NCBI GenBank assembly: GCA_000708835.1
Contig: DF237277.1
Coordinates: 1-64,000 of the forward strand
Direction of reading: 5' to 3'
Length of the DNA: 64,000 nucleotides
Source of the DNA: Klebsormidium nitens
Lineage: Eukaryota > Streptophyta > Klebsormidiophyceae > Klebsormidiales > Klebsormidiaceae
The notes beneath the pieces are model-generated. The model saw only the letters and a list, made by a program, of their open reading frames with translations. It did not search any database and was not told the origin of the DNA. The translations under genes and the position numbers were made by a program. Below, piece by piece: positions 9,801-21,100 of the stretch. The stretch's first letter is position 1, and every line of letters begins with the position of its first letter.

Positions 9801-12778
9801 ATGGCGGCAAGTCTGCTTGGATTCACAGCCATCGGGTCACTGCTGGCCCTTCTCTTGGCTGCGCAAGGGGCCCACGCTGCCGTTGGGAACTACATACCCT
9901 GTGAGTACCTCACTCTAACCTTCCGTGTTTGGGGGTTTTTGTGGGCACTTATTGAGGAGGGCATGAGAGCACTACCGATCGATCTTCACCTGTCAGTTGG
10001 TTAAAGGCAACCAAGACCAGGAACGGCTCAGACCGTCGTGTCTTCCTGTCACAGACTTGCTAATCTGAAGCTGCTTCCGGCTGATACTTATCACATGGAT
10101 TGTTAAGGTTGATAAGTACGTTTTCCAAGTCTTCGGGCCAGATGCTAAGGGGAATCACTCGTCCTTTTTAGCTCCGGAACAAAGCAGCTGATTGCGTTGT
10201 GCGGACTCATTCTTCGACTATGCTAGTATCTGCGCAACAGATCATTATCATAAGTCTTCCTGTCTTCGTGCAAGCTGTTCCCTGGGGCTGTCCGACCGTG
10301 GCTCCGGAGGAGTTTGTCGCGCTCCCCCTGAGCTCTCTCGAGTGCCGATACACTTTGAACGTCAGCGCATCCACGAACGGCAGCTGTTGGTACAACGCTT
10401 CTGGAAGCTATGACCCTTCGCACGTCAGTCCTGCGGTAAATCAGACCTCAATCGGATGCGCCGGTGAGTGTGCCGCTGTTACACGGTTGCTTTGCTGTGC
10501 TTTTTGTCAGATTGGCTTCTTAATGTAAAGCAGGTCTCTTCGTCTGTCCTAGCAGTGTCTTCCGCATCAGGTGATAGTTGCTTACTGTGCAGGCAGTCGT
10601 CGAACGTATTTGACTTCTGCTTTCGTAGACTAAAACACTGCTAGACTTGTATCCAGAATCATGAGAAGCTTGCCTACAGAAGTTTGGTTTCTGGCACTAA
10701 AGGCTCTCGTCTCCTATGCCTGAGGATTGTTCCCAGAACCTTCTTTTCGAATACATCAAGAGCTTCGTTTCCTCATGAAACCCACGTACTTCGTTCAAAA
10801 ATCTGCGGCCGGGATGAATACGCTGACACTCAGAGCAGTCCTGCGCTTTGCGTAACCATCTTTGGTGACGTCAGAACTGGGCACTTGACATCCAAAAAGA
10901 TTCATATAGACTCCCTGACATGTCTCTTTGTTTCTGGTCAATCAACTCGTTCTCAGTCCATTTGAGGATTGCTGCAGGTAGCGTCAATGCGCTTGCCTGC
11001 CCAGCTGCAACCGGGCCGTACTATGCGAATTATCCGCTGATTGTGGCCTTTTTGCCTGTACGGCATCGATCGGAACTGTTCCTACAACCCATTCACTGGG
11101 GCTTGGCTGTCCCTGGAGGTGCAGCCCATCCTGCCGACGTATTACTTTTGTCCAAGTGAGGGATCCCCCTTCCTTCCAAAGCGTGTATTCGCCGACGAGA
11201 TCTTGCTGTAAACCAGGCTACTTGGCTGTTTGATCGAATCAACGTCTTCTTAAGCCTTGCTGACTGCCAATGCTGGAGCTTTATCAGTCAAGACTCTAAA
11301 GGACAGGTGCTGCAGTTGCTGCTTCGCTAACGGCCGTTTTCAAAAGCAAGAGACGACGATGTCGTTCTTTGTAATGTGCTTCTGTCAAGGTGACGGCCTT
11401 TGGGGCGATCCGGTCTGCAGAAGTCTAGTCGTACTTTTGATGCGTTTGGCCACTGGGCTTGCTTTGATCCAACTAGGCCTTATTTTACCGCCCGCCTTGG
11501 TTTCTGCATCAAATCCAGACACTATTGGAGACGTCACACTGGCCAAATCTGCAAAGCCTAACACCCATCCGGAAACACTTTTTGGCGCGTGACCCATCCT
11601 CTTCGCTCGATCCAACAATTTGGCCGTCTGTCAATCGTGACCAGGAACCGTAGGCTCTCCCGCACATACTGAATGAATATTGTTTTCTGCAGACCAACTG
11701 ACACCGGTACGCCAAGCCCCTTTGACACCCGCTCCGGTGCCACCGATCCTCCTCGCAACCCCGCCTCCTCTCCCGACCACTCCGCCTCCTCTAGTTACTA
11801 CCCCGCCTCCTCTCGTTACCACCCCGCCTCCTCTAGTTACTACCCCGCCTCCTCTTCTCACTACCCCGCCTCCTCTCCCTCCTCTCACAACCCTGCCTCC
11901 TTTTGCTACTACCCTGCCTCCTATCCCTGGCGCAGGGAAACGTGAGAGTCAAAGGCGTCTTTCAAAGTTTTTTAATGGCCCCAATAAGACTCCGTTTACG
12001 TCTGGCTCTGCGCTTCAATCATCGTTGAGAAGAAACGTGTCTTATCCAAGAAACTGTTCTTCGTAGCTCGTCTGGAGAGATGCTTCTAGTTGAAATGGCG
12101 TTACTGTTCGTCATCACACATATGTAATCAAGGTGTTAAAATCGAACGGCTTCCGAAATTGTTTTGCTCTCCTTGGGTACCGTCAACCGTCGAGACTGGC
12201 TTCTTGGACTTCGCTAAGGTTTCGAATTGATCTGAGAGGCATTATAGGATGCAGGAAGGGACGGAGAAATTCTCGGTCGTTAGACCATGGATGCTTGTGG
12301 GCTGCTTAAGTAGTCGTTTCCTCTTCAGACTTGGGTATTAATTGAGCAGCCTTTGAAGCAACGTAAAATCTCGGTTACATGTCCAATAACCCAGGACTCT
12401 GAGTCCAATCTAATCAGCCTGGTTGTTGACAGCCAAATCTGGTGTGATTTTGCAGTCACGGCCTGCGTGATCATGGGTTCCGCAATTTCCGGTAACTCCA
12501 GCGCGCAGTGCGCCAACATCCCGACGCCGTTCGGCCCCGGCAAAACAAACTGCGTGTGTAACCGGCACGTCGGAGGCGGCACCTCCAGCCCGGCGTCTGT
12601 CTGCCAGGCGAATAACGTCCAGTGCGCGGCTTGCACCCAGGGCTGCAATTCCGACTCTATTTGCCGCGTCGCGTACAGCTGCGCGGCCGGCTGCGGCGGT
12701 GACATTCGTAATCGCCCGGAGGGGTTTAGGGGGGTTTGCCTGCCCAACTGCGGGGTCGCGCCAGTAAACGGCTGCTAG
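9801..12778 (+). CDS. secreted modular cysteine-rich protein with proline-rich hinge, copy A (frameshift in exon 3)
   Basis: Five exons: 9801-9900, 10275-10463, 10978-11155, 11693-11941 and 12456-12778. Exon 1 is a signal peptide (hydrophobic core LLALLLAAQGAHA). Exons 2 and 3 each encode one ~60-residue module with four cysteines in the pattern CP...L...CxY...CxY...C[AP][GS]. Exon 4 encodes a proline-rich hinge built of TPPPLVT-like units, as in hydroxyproline-rich wall glycoproteins. Exon 5 is a C-terminal domain with fourteen cysteines, containing PFGPGKTNC and VCLPNCG. All introns are phase 1, so each inner exon is a symmetric 1-1 module. Exon 3 holds one base too many in a T5 run near 11050: one T fewer would restore the second CxY and CxYNP of the module. 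The gene may therefore be broken, or the run miscalled. Function unknown; apoplast or wall placement is inferred. Paralogue of the gene at 14905. Confidence 0.72.
11745..11930 (+). repeat. in-frame proline-rich minisatellite (about 21-bp units)
   Basis: Tandem units near 'accccgcctcctctagttact' repeat about five times with small changes and then degrade. In the frame of exon 4 they read TPPPLVT repeatedly. Such Pro blocks are typical sites of proline hydroxylation and O-glycosylation in plant and algal wall proteins. The paralogue at 14905-17044 lacks this exon altogether. Confidence 0.85.
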
Positions 12779-13500
12779 ATTTGAGGAGGCTCCTGTGCGC
12801 CTGATTGAGTGCAGCTTTGAAAGTGCCCACAAGCTGGCTTGAAAGCTTAAGGAATCCCATCAGGGGAGGGCGACCCATTTGTTGGTGTCTGATTCCGAGT
12901 TCAAAGTGTGGACTTTACGTGAGGACAGATAACGAGCAATCTGCGACTTTTTCACATAAGCTTGACTAGACTAGGGGACAAGATGAACTCGCCTGTAGGG
13001 GTCGTTTGATTTACAGTACGCACTCATTGCATGGTTCTGAACGTAATCATGCTGGGCCTCACGTCTTGCTTTATTCTCAGCTTTAGTCGGGCCGGTCATA
13101 AATGGGACTTGCTTGGAAGCATTGTGATGCTCCTGATGAAATGTTCGATCCCAAAAATAAGAATACTCTGAATATTTCAACGAAGATCTGTCTGGCTACG
13201 CACATATTGAAACCTTTTAATCTTCGATCTAGTTTACTTTTGAGGTCTAGGCGCCGACGCTTGAGCTATACTGTTCAGGTCGACGAAAGTACGTTCAGGG
13301 CCAGTCGAAAGTGACAGTCCGCGCCTCGAGCGCTCGCTTCGGCTCCTCCACTCTGTTGCTCAGCGGTTGCTTGGCGCCCACACAGTCAAGTCAAATATTG
13401 AGCCACTGGGGCTCATCAAAATCATTCCGGATGGAAGCTTATTTCCATGCTTGATTGCATACACGATCCGAGCCGATTCCAGTCCAGCGTTTTCGAGCGC
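12779..13500. other. intergenic; no gene seen
   Basis: 3' flank of copy A. No frame with family features on either strand. Confidence 0.4.
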
Positions 13501-13539
13501 GCCTGATTGGCCCGGGGCTCGCTGCAAGACAGCCTAACT

Positions 13540-14180
13540 GCTGCGTCTATGGAAAACGGAAATGGAAATGGAAACGGAAACGGAATCGAAGCGGAAGAGC
13601 CGGCCCCGACCGGTTGGCCTCCCGCTGTTGGGCAACTCCTATCGGATAAATTGTTGCCCGAGCGCGCCAGCTGTACCCACAGGCCGCCCGGCTCTCTCCA
13701 CTTCAGTCTCCAAAAGACTGGCAGAGCGATCTCCTCTTCACCAACTCCCGCTAGACCTCCGGCCGCAGGAGCGAGACCTTCTCCGTCCTTTTCCCTGTCA
13801 CAAATGCAAACGAACACGTGGACACGCCGCCGTGCAGACGAACAGAGACCTCAATGCCGCGAGCAGCTCAGACGGCGCCACGCACTATGCCAAGGGGGCC
13901 TCATTGCCCGCGTGCCCCGGAAGGAACGCACGGCCTTTGATCAGGTACCGTAGTGGGCTTAGCAGGAGCCCCCTCCTCTCTCGTCCACTTCCCGCGCCGC
14001 GCCGACGCCCACGCCACCCTTTCACTTCTGAATCTCCGCAAGCGCGGCAACACCTAGTCCAAGTTTGGAGTTCTCGAGCCCCTCGACCCGTCTACCGTGG
14101 TCCGGTGAGCCCCTCAACGGCCTCGTGCCTCGCAAGAAGGGCCTCGGTTGTTCGAGTGCTGACGCGGTCCCCCATCCCAG
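13540..14180 (+). pseudogene. probable cytochrome P450 N-terminal relic
   Basis: A GC-rich block in which pieces of different plus-strand frames resemble the start of a plant microsomal P450. RPRPVGLPLLGNSY (about 13595-13640) matches the proline-rich hinge and following strand after the membrane anchor. It is followed in other frames by LLPERAS, then a region reading SDLLFTNSR, and then DNA that reads like the segment between helices B and C (AVQTNRDLN... HYAKG). No single frame stays open across these pieces, and at least three indels or stops would be needed. No haem-binding cysteine region is present. A short 'ggaaat/ggaaac' simple repeat lies at 13552-13590. I judge it a decayed fragment. 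The family call rests on short motifs only. Confidence 0.35.
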
Positions 14181-14904
14181 CAGAGTTTTAGACGCAGCTC
14201 ACCGTCTTTAAGGGCGCCGAGTGGGCAGCGAAGCCGATCAAGAAAGCAGGCTTTCAGATGGAATTTCCTGCGGGGAGACCTTATTGTTCCAATCTGCCCA
14301 CGTTGGCACAAGTTCGACGCGCCGCACAAATCCAGGGGTCACGGGACCGAATGAAAGTTTTGCGTTGTTGTTGTAATTCGGTCTTCTCTAGCCTAGACAA
14401 GGTCACGTGCATTCTTTCGATGACTGCAGATGATGACATTGAGTTGGCGCCAACAATAGTCGGAAGCGCAACGGTTGTGCGGCGTTCGACTCTGTCCTAC
14501 ATAGTAACTTCGACCCACCAAAAAGAATCAACGAGACTTTGCGCCATTGGCACTCGCATTAGAAAGCTAAAGTGCCGGAGCAGTTAACTTTCTCACTTTC
14601 CTGATCAATGAGTCTGTTTAAGAACACCACAAGCAAAAATCAGGCTCACTGTATCAGCAGCTCCTTCGTCGCTCCCACTATTAGCAGCTTTTTCCCAGAT
14701 CAAAGTTTCCCATTCGCTCATTGCTTCTCCATCAAACCCAGGAACCAGTCGCTTCAGCGAAGCAGACTACTAGCAACCCCTTCACTCTACCCGAGACCGA
14801 ACGTGGAGAAGTAAAACAACCTTCCTATTCCTGATCCTTTGCATTCACGGCGTCCCCTTCCAATCCTGAGACACATTCCAACAGCTCTGAAAAGCCGGCC
14901 AAGT
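14181..14904. other. intergenic, upstream of secreted-protein copy B
   Basis: No gene seen. The bases just before the start at 14905 (…aagt ATGGCGGCA) and those before copy A (…ctacc ATGGCGGCA) share the same first codons, consistent with tandem duplication of the two genes. Confidence 0.4.
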
Positions 14905-17044
14905 ATGGCGGCATATGTGTTGGAGTTCACAGCGGTCAGCTTGTTTCTGGCGCTCCTTTGGGCTACACCAGAAGCTTATGCTCAGGGTATCATCCCTGGT
15001 GGGTACCTCAAACCAAATCTGTGCCCTGATGACACGTGAGGGCTCTTCATAAGTCGGTTTTCTCCACCGCCATGACGTCACTGACACCTTTTCCTACTAA
15101 GTGGCTGACCGTCTTGGAAGTGCTTTCTCCACCAACAACGCTTCAATTGTGTTATTCGTTTGCTTCATTAAGCATCACCTGAAGACCTCGACAGTGGTTC
15201 CTCCGAGACAGAGAGCAGTGGTCTGCGCATCAGACCTTCAGAATGCACAAAATAATCAGGAACCGTTCATTTGATTGTGTGATAAATCTGTTGGGTCAAG
15301 CATCGCCTGCTGACGACCTCGAAAAGGACTTCCTGCGGAAGAGAGCAGACGTCACTTGCGCAGACCAGACCTTTAAAGTACACATATCATGCAAGGAACT
15401 CGTCTCATGCTTTCATCGTCTTCGTGCGCAGCTATCCCCTGGGCCTGTCCCGTCCAGTCCGTGGATCTCCGTCCCCTACTGTTCGTCGACTGCGAATACA
15501 ACATCAACATTCCTGGCAAGTTTGGAAGCTGCACATACAGCCTGGAACGGTTTGGGAGCCTCGGCGCTACGTCCTTCACATTCGGGGTCCAGCTCAGATG
15601 CCCCGGTGAGGGCGGCGATCAATTGAGGGTCAATGGGAACCTGTGACTCGTGAAGAGACTCGCACCTGGGATTGCAAAACTCATCCTCACCATTTTGTAG
15701 TAGTCCGTTTGTCCAGCTCTCTCCTCGCAGATTATCCGGCCTATGTTGATCGTTGTCAAATTACGCTGGACTCCATTTGTTCCGAACGACGGGATATAGT
15801 TTGAACCGGGCAAGTCTGATTAAATTGAGACGGTAGGAGATGGCGTCAGAGATGGCTACATGTCTTTGCTCTGTCTCTGTTGGAGAGCCGTCTGTTCGCC
15901 AAGATGACACGAAGAAACCTCTTTGCATTGGAGCGCGTCTCGATCAGAAACCCGCAACTCAGTGATGCTGCTTAGCGATTGGAAATGCTCGAGCTTTCCA
16001 TCTTAGATCAGATTCAATGATAGCGCACTTCAGTTTTCTCCAGGCTTCTAACCGATTGCTATGGAAGTGTTGTTCGATACTGGTCACTCGAAGAGTCTCG
16101 CCGTGCCTGTTTTTCCAATTATCAATTTCACCGCCGTTCATTTTTTTGCTGGCTGCAGGTCGTCTCACCGGCCTTAATGCGTACGCGTGCCCCGTCGCTA
16201 CATATGCATCTTTCCCGCTCAACAAGTTTGAGTGCCGGTACGGCGAGGTTAACCGGCTTATCTGTTCGTACAACCAAACCAATGGCGCCCAAGTGCCCTC
16301 ATCTTTTACTGGCCTCGTGGATATCAATTGTCCGAGTAAGGGACCGGATCGCTCCGCGTTTTCGTAAAGTCTGGACAATCTTGACGAAGAGGACCCGTTT
16401 CCTAAATCAACCGTTTGTGACGCAGAGTGCTTTCATTGAGCTCTCTGCGGTCTGCCTATGATGGGCCCTTGTTAAACAGCAAATAAAAGGAGACGTTTCC
16501 GCTTGCTGCATGTCTGACAGACGTTTTGATCTTCACGAGACTGTGACCCGCTGTTACGCGACTTGCTTTAGGAGACAGTCGTCCTCAAGTTCCGCCGTTA
16601 GAGAAATGTTTGTGGTGCAATGGGCCATTGAATATCTTCTTTGGAATCTTCCCTCGTCGAAACTCTCAGCTTACGTTCAAACTTTCAATGAACTGCTTCT
16701 CCGCAGGGATCCCGGCTCTGGCCTGCAACAACCTGGGTCTCGGCAACAACACCGAGTGTGCCAACATCATGACGCCATTCGGCCCCGGCAGCACTAACTG
16801 CGCGTGTGGCGATTACATCGGAGGAAGCGTTCCCAGCGCAACCGTCTGCCAGGCGAACGTCCAGTGTGCGAATTGCACCAACGGCTGCACCTTCGACGCG
16901 GACTGCCCCGATGGCTACAATTGCGCGGGCGGCTGCGGCGGGGTCCGTATTCGGCCGGCAAACTTCAGCGGGGTGTGCCTGCCCAACTGCGGGACTGCGC
17001 CGGCAGCGAGCGGCTGCTTGCGCCTCAATGAGTCTGCCGTTTGA
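14905..17044 (+). CDS. secreted modular cysteine-rich protein, copy B (no hinge)
   Basis: Four exons (14905-14998, 15432-15605, 16159-16335, 16707-17044) join in frame to about 260 residues. Exon 1 is a signal peptide ending near PEAYAQG. Exon 2 (WACPVQ... DCEYN... SCTYS... RCPG) and exon 3 (YACPVAT... ECRYG... CSYNQTNG... NCPS) are the same four-cysteine module seen twice in copy A. Exon 4 is the fourteen-cysteine C-terminal domain: NTECANIMTPFGPGSTNC, QCANCTNGC and VCLPNCG align with copy A cysteine for cysteine. All introns are phase 1. The proline-rich hinge exon of copy A is missing, so hinge gain or loss distinguishes the copies. No domain name is known to me. Secretion and disulfide-rich folding are inferred, and binding to wall or surface ligands is plausible but unshown. 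Confidence 0.78.
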
Positions 17045-18196
17045 GGCTAACAACAACACTCAACTAGACATCTAAATCCAAAGTTTGACACCCTCCGCGC
17101 ACCCGCGTACCCACCCTAACCTCCTCCTAGCTAGGAGCTCCACATGCCCAAGTTCATGGCGCTTACCCTTGATAAGATTGAGGGTCACGTAAAAAAGTCG
17201 CCCACTGCACTATACGTTTGATTGTTGTGGGCATTGAATAAACGGTTGCCAGAACTTAGGGAGCTGCGAAGACAGCCAGCGGACATGCCAGGCCCTTACA
17301 ATGAAAAGGAAATAACCGGAACGATCTGGTTACTGATGTGAGAAAGGAAGGACAGAGTCAGGACTCATCACTTTTTTGAATACAAATAATCACTTGGTTA
17401 TACTGCTTCGTAAAGGTTTGCTTTCTCTCACATTGTGCTCAGCGCCGTGTGACTGAATGTAGCTTTCATTGACGTCTTGCAACTCGAAGTCGAAGCTGGC
17501 CTTCCGAGTCCAAATGTATCGACGGTAATTCAGATCTGGGCAGCTACGTGACCAATGGTTTGGTACTACTTTACAGAAGGTCGGGCCGAAAGACAGCAAT
17601 ATGTTTGATTCGGCCTCGGGGGATTGATGCGCGTACATATGTACTACCAACAAATCAAACCTCTTAACATGATACACGCATGCGGCGCGGGCCCGGTCAA
17701 AAGTACAGCAATCTGACCCCGCGAACTCACCAAAACATTCGAGCATTTAACTGGTTTTGATGTATGAATTCGAGTCATGCGCCATGGAATAAGTGGCCGG
17801 CTCCGAGGCTCGCGTTTGAATGTCATTCAGGAAAAAGACTCCATGGCTCAGTGGATCCAACCAGTCACAAGTGCACACGAGGAGTTTCTTCCGCCTCTTT
17901 CTATCCTCAGATCGAGCGAAGTCTTCGATTCCATAGAGGTGTATGACGCACATTTGCCTGGAGAGGCCGACTATCATGCTGCTCCTGCCAGAAAAACTGT
18001 GGATATAAACGCACGACAAGTAACAATTTATCCTAGAAATCATTGATACCGATAAACAAAGTCGACTGCCTGTCCTGAACTCATCATCCATGCCTGCTGT
18101 TGGCGGACGTCCGACAATACGGACCCAATAACACATCACAACATCACAACAACTCAACGACACAACACAAAACACCTGCTCCTGGATAACCGTTCG
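17045..18196. other. intergenic between convergent genes; no gene seen
   Basis: Contains the 3' flanks of the plus-strand secreted-protein gene and the minus-strand flavoprotein gene. 'aataaa' at about 17238 could serve the plus-strand gene. The minus-strand ORFs at 17390-18175 show no family features. Confidence 0.4.
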
Positions 18197-21100
18197 CTAC
18201 AACTCAATCCTAAAGTCCCTCCGCGCTTCCGCCTCCTCCGCCTCGAAAGTACAGGTCACCGGTCGCGGGCCAGGGTCGCACGTGCAGAGCGGAGAGAAGC
18301 CGTCCGCGGTGCAACAGTCCTGGAAATCGGACACGGCACGTGCCCCCTTCTTGGCGTGCCACTCCCATATGGGGCTGCTGGACTGGAACTTGCGAGGCTC
18401 CGGGTCGAGCTCCTGCAGTACAAGAAAAGTGGAAAGGTGGACAAAGTCCCTTGAAAAGGGCGTCACAATTCAAGGTACACTTCTGTACACGGCCCAGATT
18501 TCATCTGAAAATGGCCTTCGGCGACCAAGCTACCCCCGCGAGGTGTCTCTGGTCGCTATAGAAGGGACCGGTGCCCCGACGCCCTCTATAACGTGGTCAT
18601 TTAAGAATGACTGCAGCAGCTCAGGAGCCTGAGCGGGGCACGTGACGCTTCCTCGGCGTGCCAAGCGCACGTTCTAGTTCTTGTCCATTGAAGGATCAAG
18701 TGCTTGCGAGTAGATGGAGACCAAATTGCGTAGAAGGCTATTTGTACTTAAGTGATGAATCATATCCGTCGGCTACTTACGTTCTTACATGTTTCTGATA
18801 CCGTCGACAAGAGCAGACCAATATCTGATGCAACTTCGCATACGACATTTTGAGGACTGTGGGAAAAGCTGCACAAAAGTAGAGGGACTTCTATTACCGC
18901 TGAGAAGCTGCAAAGGACGCAAACTTGCAGGTCACACACGACACCGCAACACCTATCCCCATGATTGCGCTTCTTCGCACCGTGTCTTCAGATTCATAGA
19001 GCTAGTAGAGATTCGGGAAAATAGCAAAGCTTCAGGTTTATGCCACTGAAAAGCGTTGAAGGAAAGAGAGGCATAGAACTTACTTGAACGGCACACCCAA
19101 AGTCGCACCAGGCTTTCCCCCACTGTTCCGCTCCCCGGAAGCACCGGCCGAACTCGTCCATTCCGGCCTTGCCCCAGTGCAAGCGTCCGTTGTGTTTCAG
19201 CATGATACTCACAATGTTCTGCGATTGGGAAACAAAACACTCTAGTCAGTATAACATTGCGTGCCATGTACAGCGTGAGGAGAATGTTCTTCCAAAACTC
19301 TCACTTTGTATCACTGGTTTCTTTTTTCGTCATAAGAAAGTCTTTCGGATGGACTGACACAAGAGGCGGTGACTTGACATCGGACTGGGTGAACAACAAG
19401 AACCAGAGTTTGCAACAGAAAGGCCGGATGCCATGAATTGGTGTTGGCTAGCAATCAGTCCCAGAACGTTGCCAGTAGTTCATCGATGGCTCTTGCAGCG
19501 GCTTACATTCAGGCGGACCCCCTTAGCCGTCTTAACGCCCCTAGGGACCTCTATGTAAAGTTCCACCGAATGAAACGAAGATTCTGGAAGAGAGGTGTCG
19601 TCTGGAAAAAAGCTCTAGGAAATGAGGGTGTCGAAGACAATTGGTTTAGTTTCAGCCAGCTTTTCAGTTGCAGGCATGCTTGTAACCCATACAAAGGATA
19701 TATAGCAGAGTCGCATATAAGTCAACGTCATGCTTCGAGCCGTTTCCCTTCGTGCAGAGAAGAGAGACTCTGCTTGATTGCTCTGACTCTGTTGGCTAAT
19801 TAAGACTGACAACGAAGCCGGAAAACCTCGTTTCTTTCCTCAACCTGCTAGTTAGCACTCCGGTGTTACGTGGAAGAAATCTCCTCACGCTTACTGAACA
19901 GCTCCGTGTCGCCCTTTATTACCAGATTGAAATAACTTTGACAGACTGGTCCAACTAGAACCTCTCAAACTAGAGCGATCTCTTACCTTTAGATTTTTAC
20001 TTCATTTGCCACATGGTGATCCGATGTTGGGCGAAGGGAAACTCTTTCAAAGCAAGGTTTCCGTGTCGCCACTTGTATGAGACCTTCATCATCAACCATA
20101 GTTGCATGAAATGATACGTGCACAATTGACTGGCCCGATGCGGATCCTAGAGGATCGGAACAATTTCTTACCTTCACCTGCCAGTTTGGACTGTCAGTAT
20201 TGAGCGAGGAGAAGTCGTCGATCTCCATGCAGATCCTCGGCCCTCCGTTTCCGGACGCTAAGTATGCGTCCTCTTCGTCCGCCAGCCGGAATCCGGTCGG
20301 CGTCCGGAAGCCGTACTTTGCTTCGGGCTTATATTCTTCAAAGAACTCCAGCATCTGACAGCAATAAACAAAGTCTGACGATCTCTCCAATTGTTCTCGA
20401 TGATTGGGCATCCGGTCGACGAACACCGCTATTTGACAGGAACAAATATAGTCTTGAGGACCTAGCCCAATCCTTTTCCTTTGGGCGTCCGATCGAAGAA
20501 CACCAGCATCTGTCAGAAACAAACAGATTCGGACAAAGTCGTTGTCGTTCTCGATTGGGTTCACAATCGAAGAACACCAGCATCTGACCGGAGCAGACAA
20601 AGTCTTTGAGGAATTATCCAATCGTCTCTGATAGGGCGTCGGATCGAAGAATACTAGCATCTGACAGGGAACAATCAAAGTCTGAACAACTCTCCAATCC
20701 AATCGGTCGCCAAAAGGGGACACGTACACTCGACTAGTGCCCATGAACTCAGCGATTGCCGGTTCACAAAAGCTTTGAATTGGAAGATTGAGAACCAGAA
20801 GGGTTTAGTTCAGCTGTTTGCGTCAAAGTTGCAATCGTGTTTCCAGATGCTTGGAGCTTGCTTCAAGATCCTGGACCGTACGTTCGACATCGAAAAGCCA
20901 TCCATCCAACGGCTCAGAATCGGGGACCAAAACTGCAAGAACGACAGGGGTGGCAATTTGACGCAACGAGACGTCCGACAACTACAAAACACTCACTTCG
21001 TCCATCGCCTCTCCAATCTCTTCCAGGGGGACGCAGACCTCGTACTCTTTCGTACGTCCGACGAGCGCCCATATGGCCAGCCACTCCGGACGCAGTGTGG

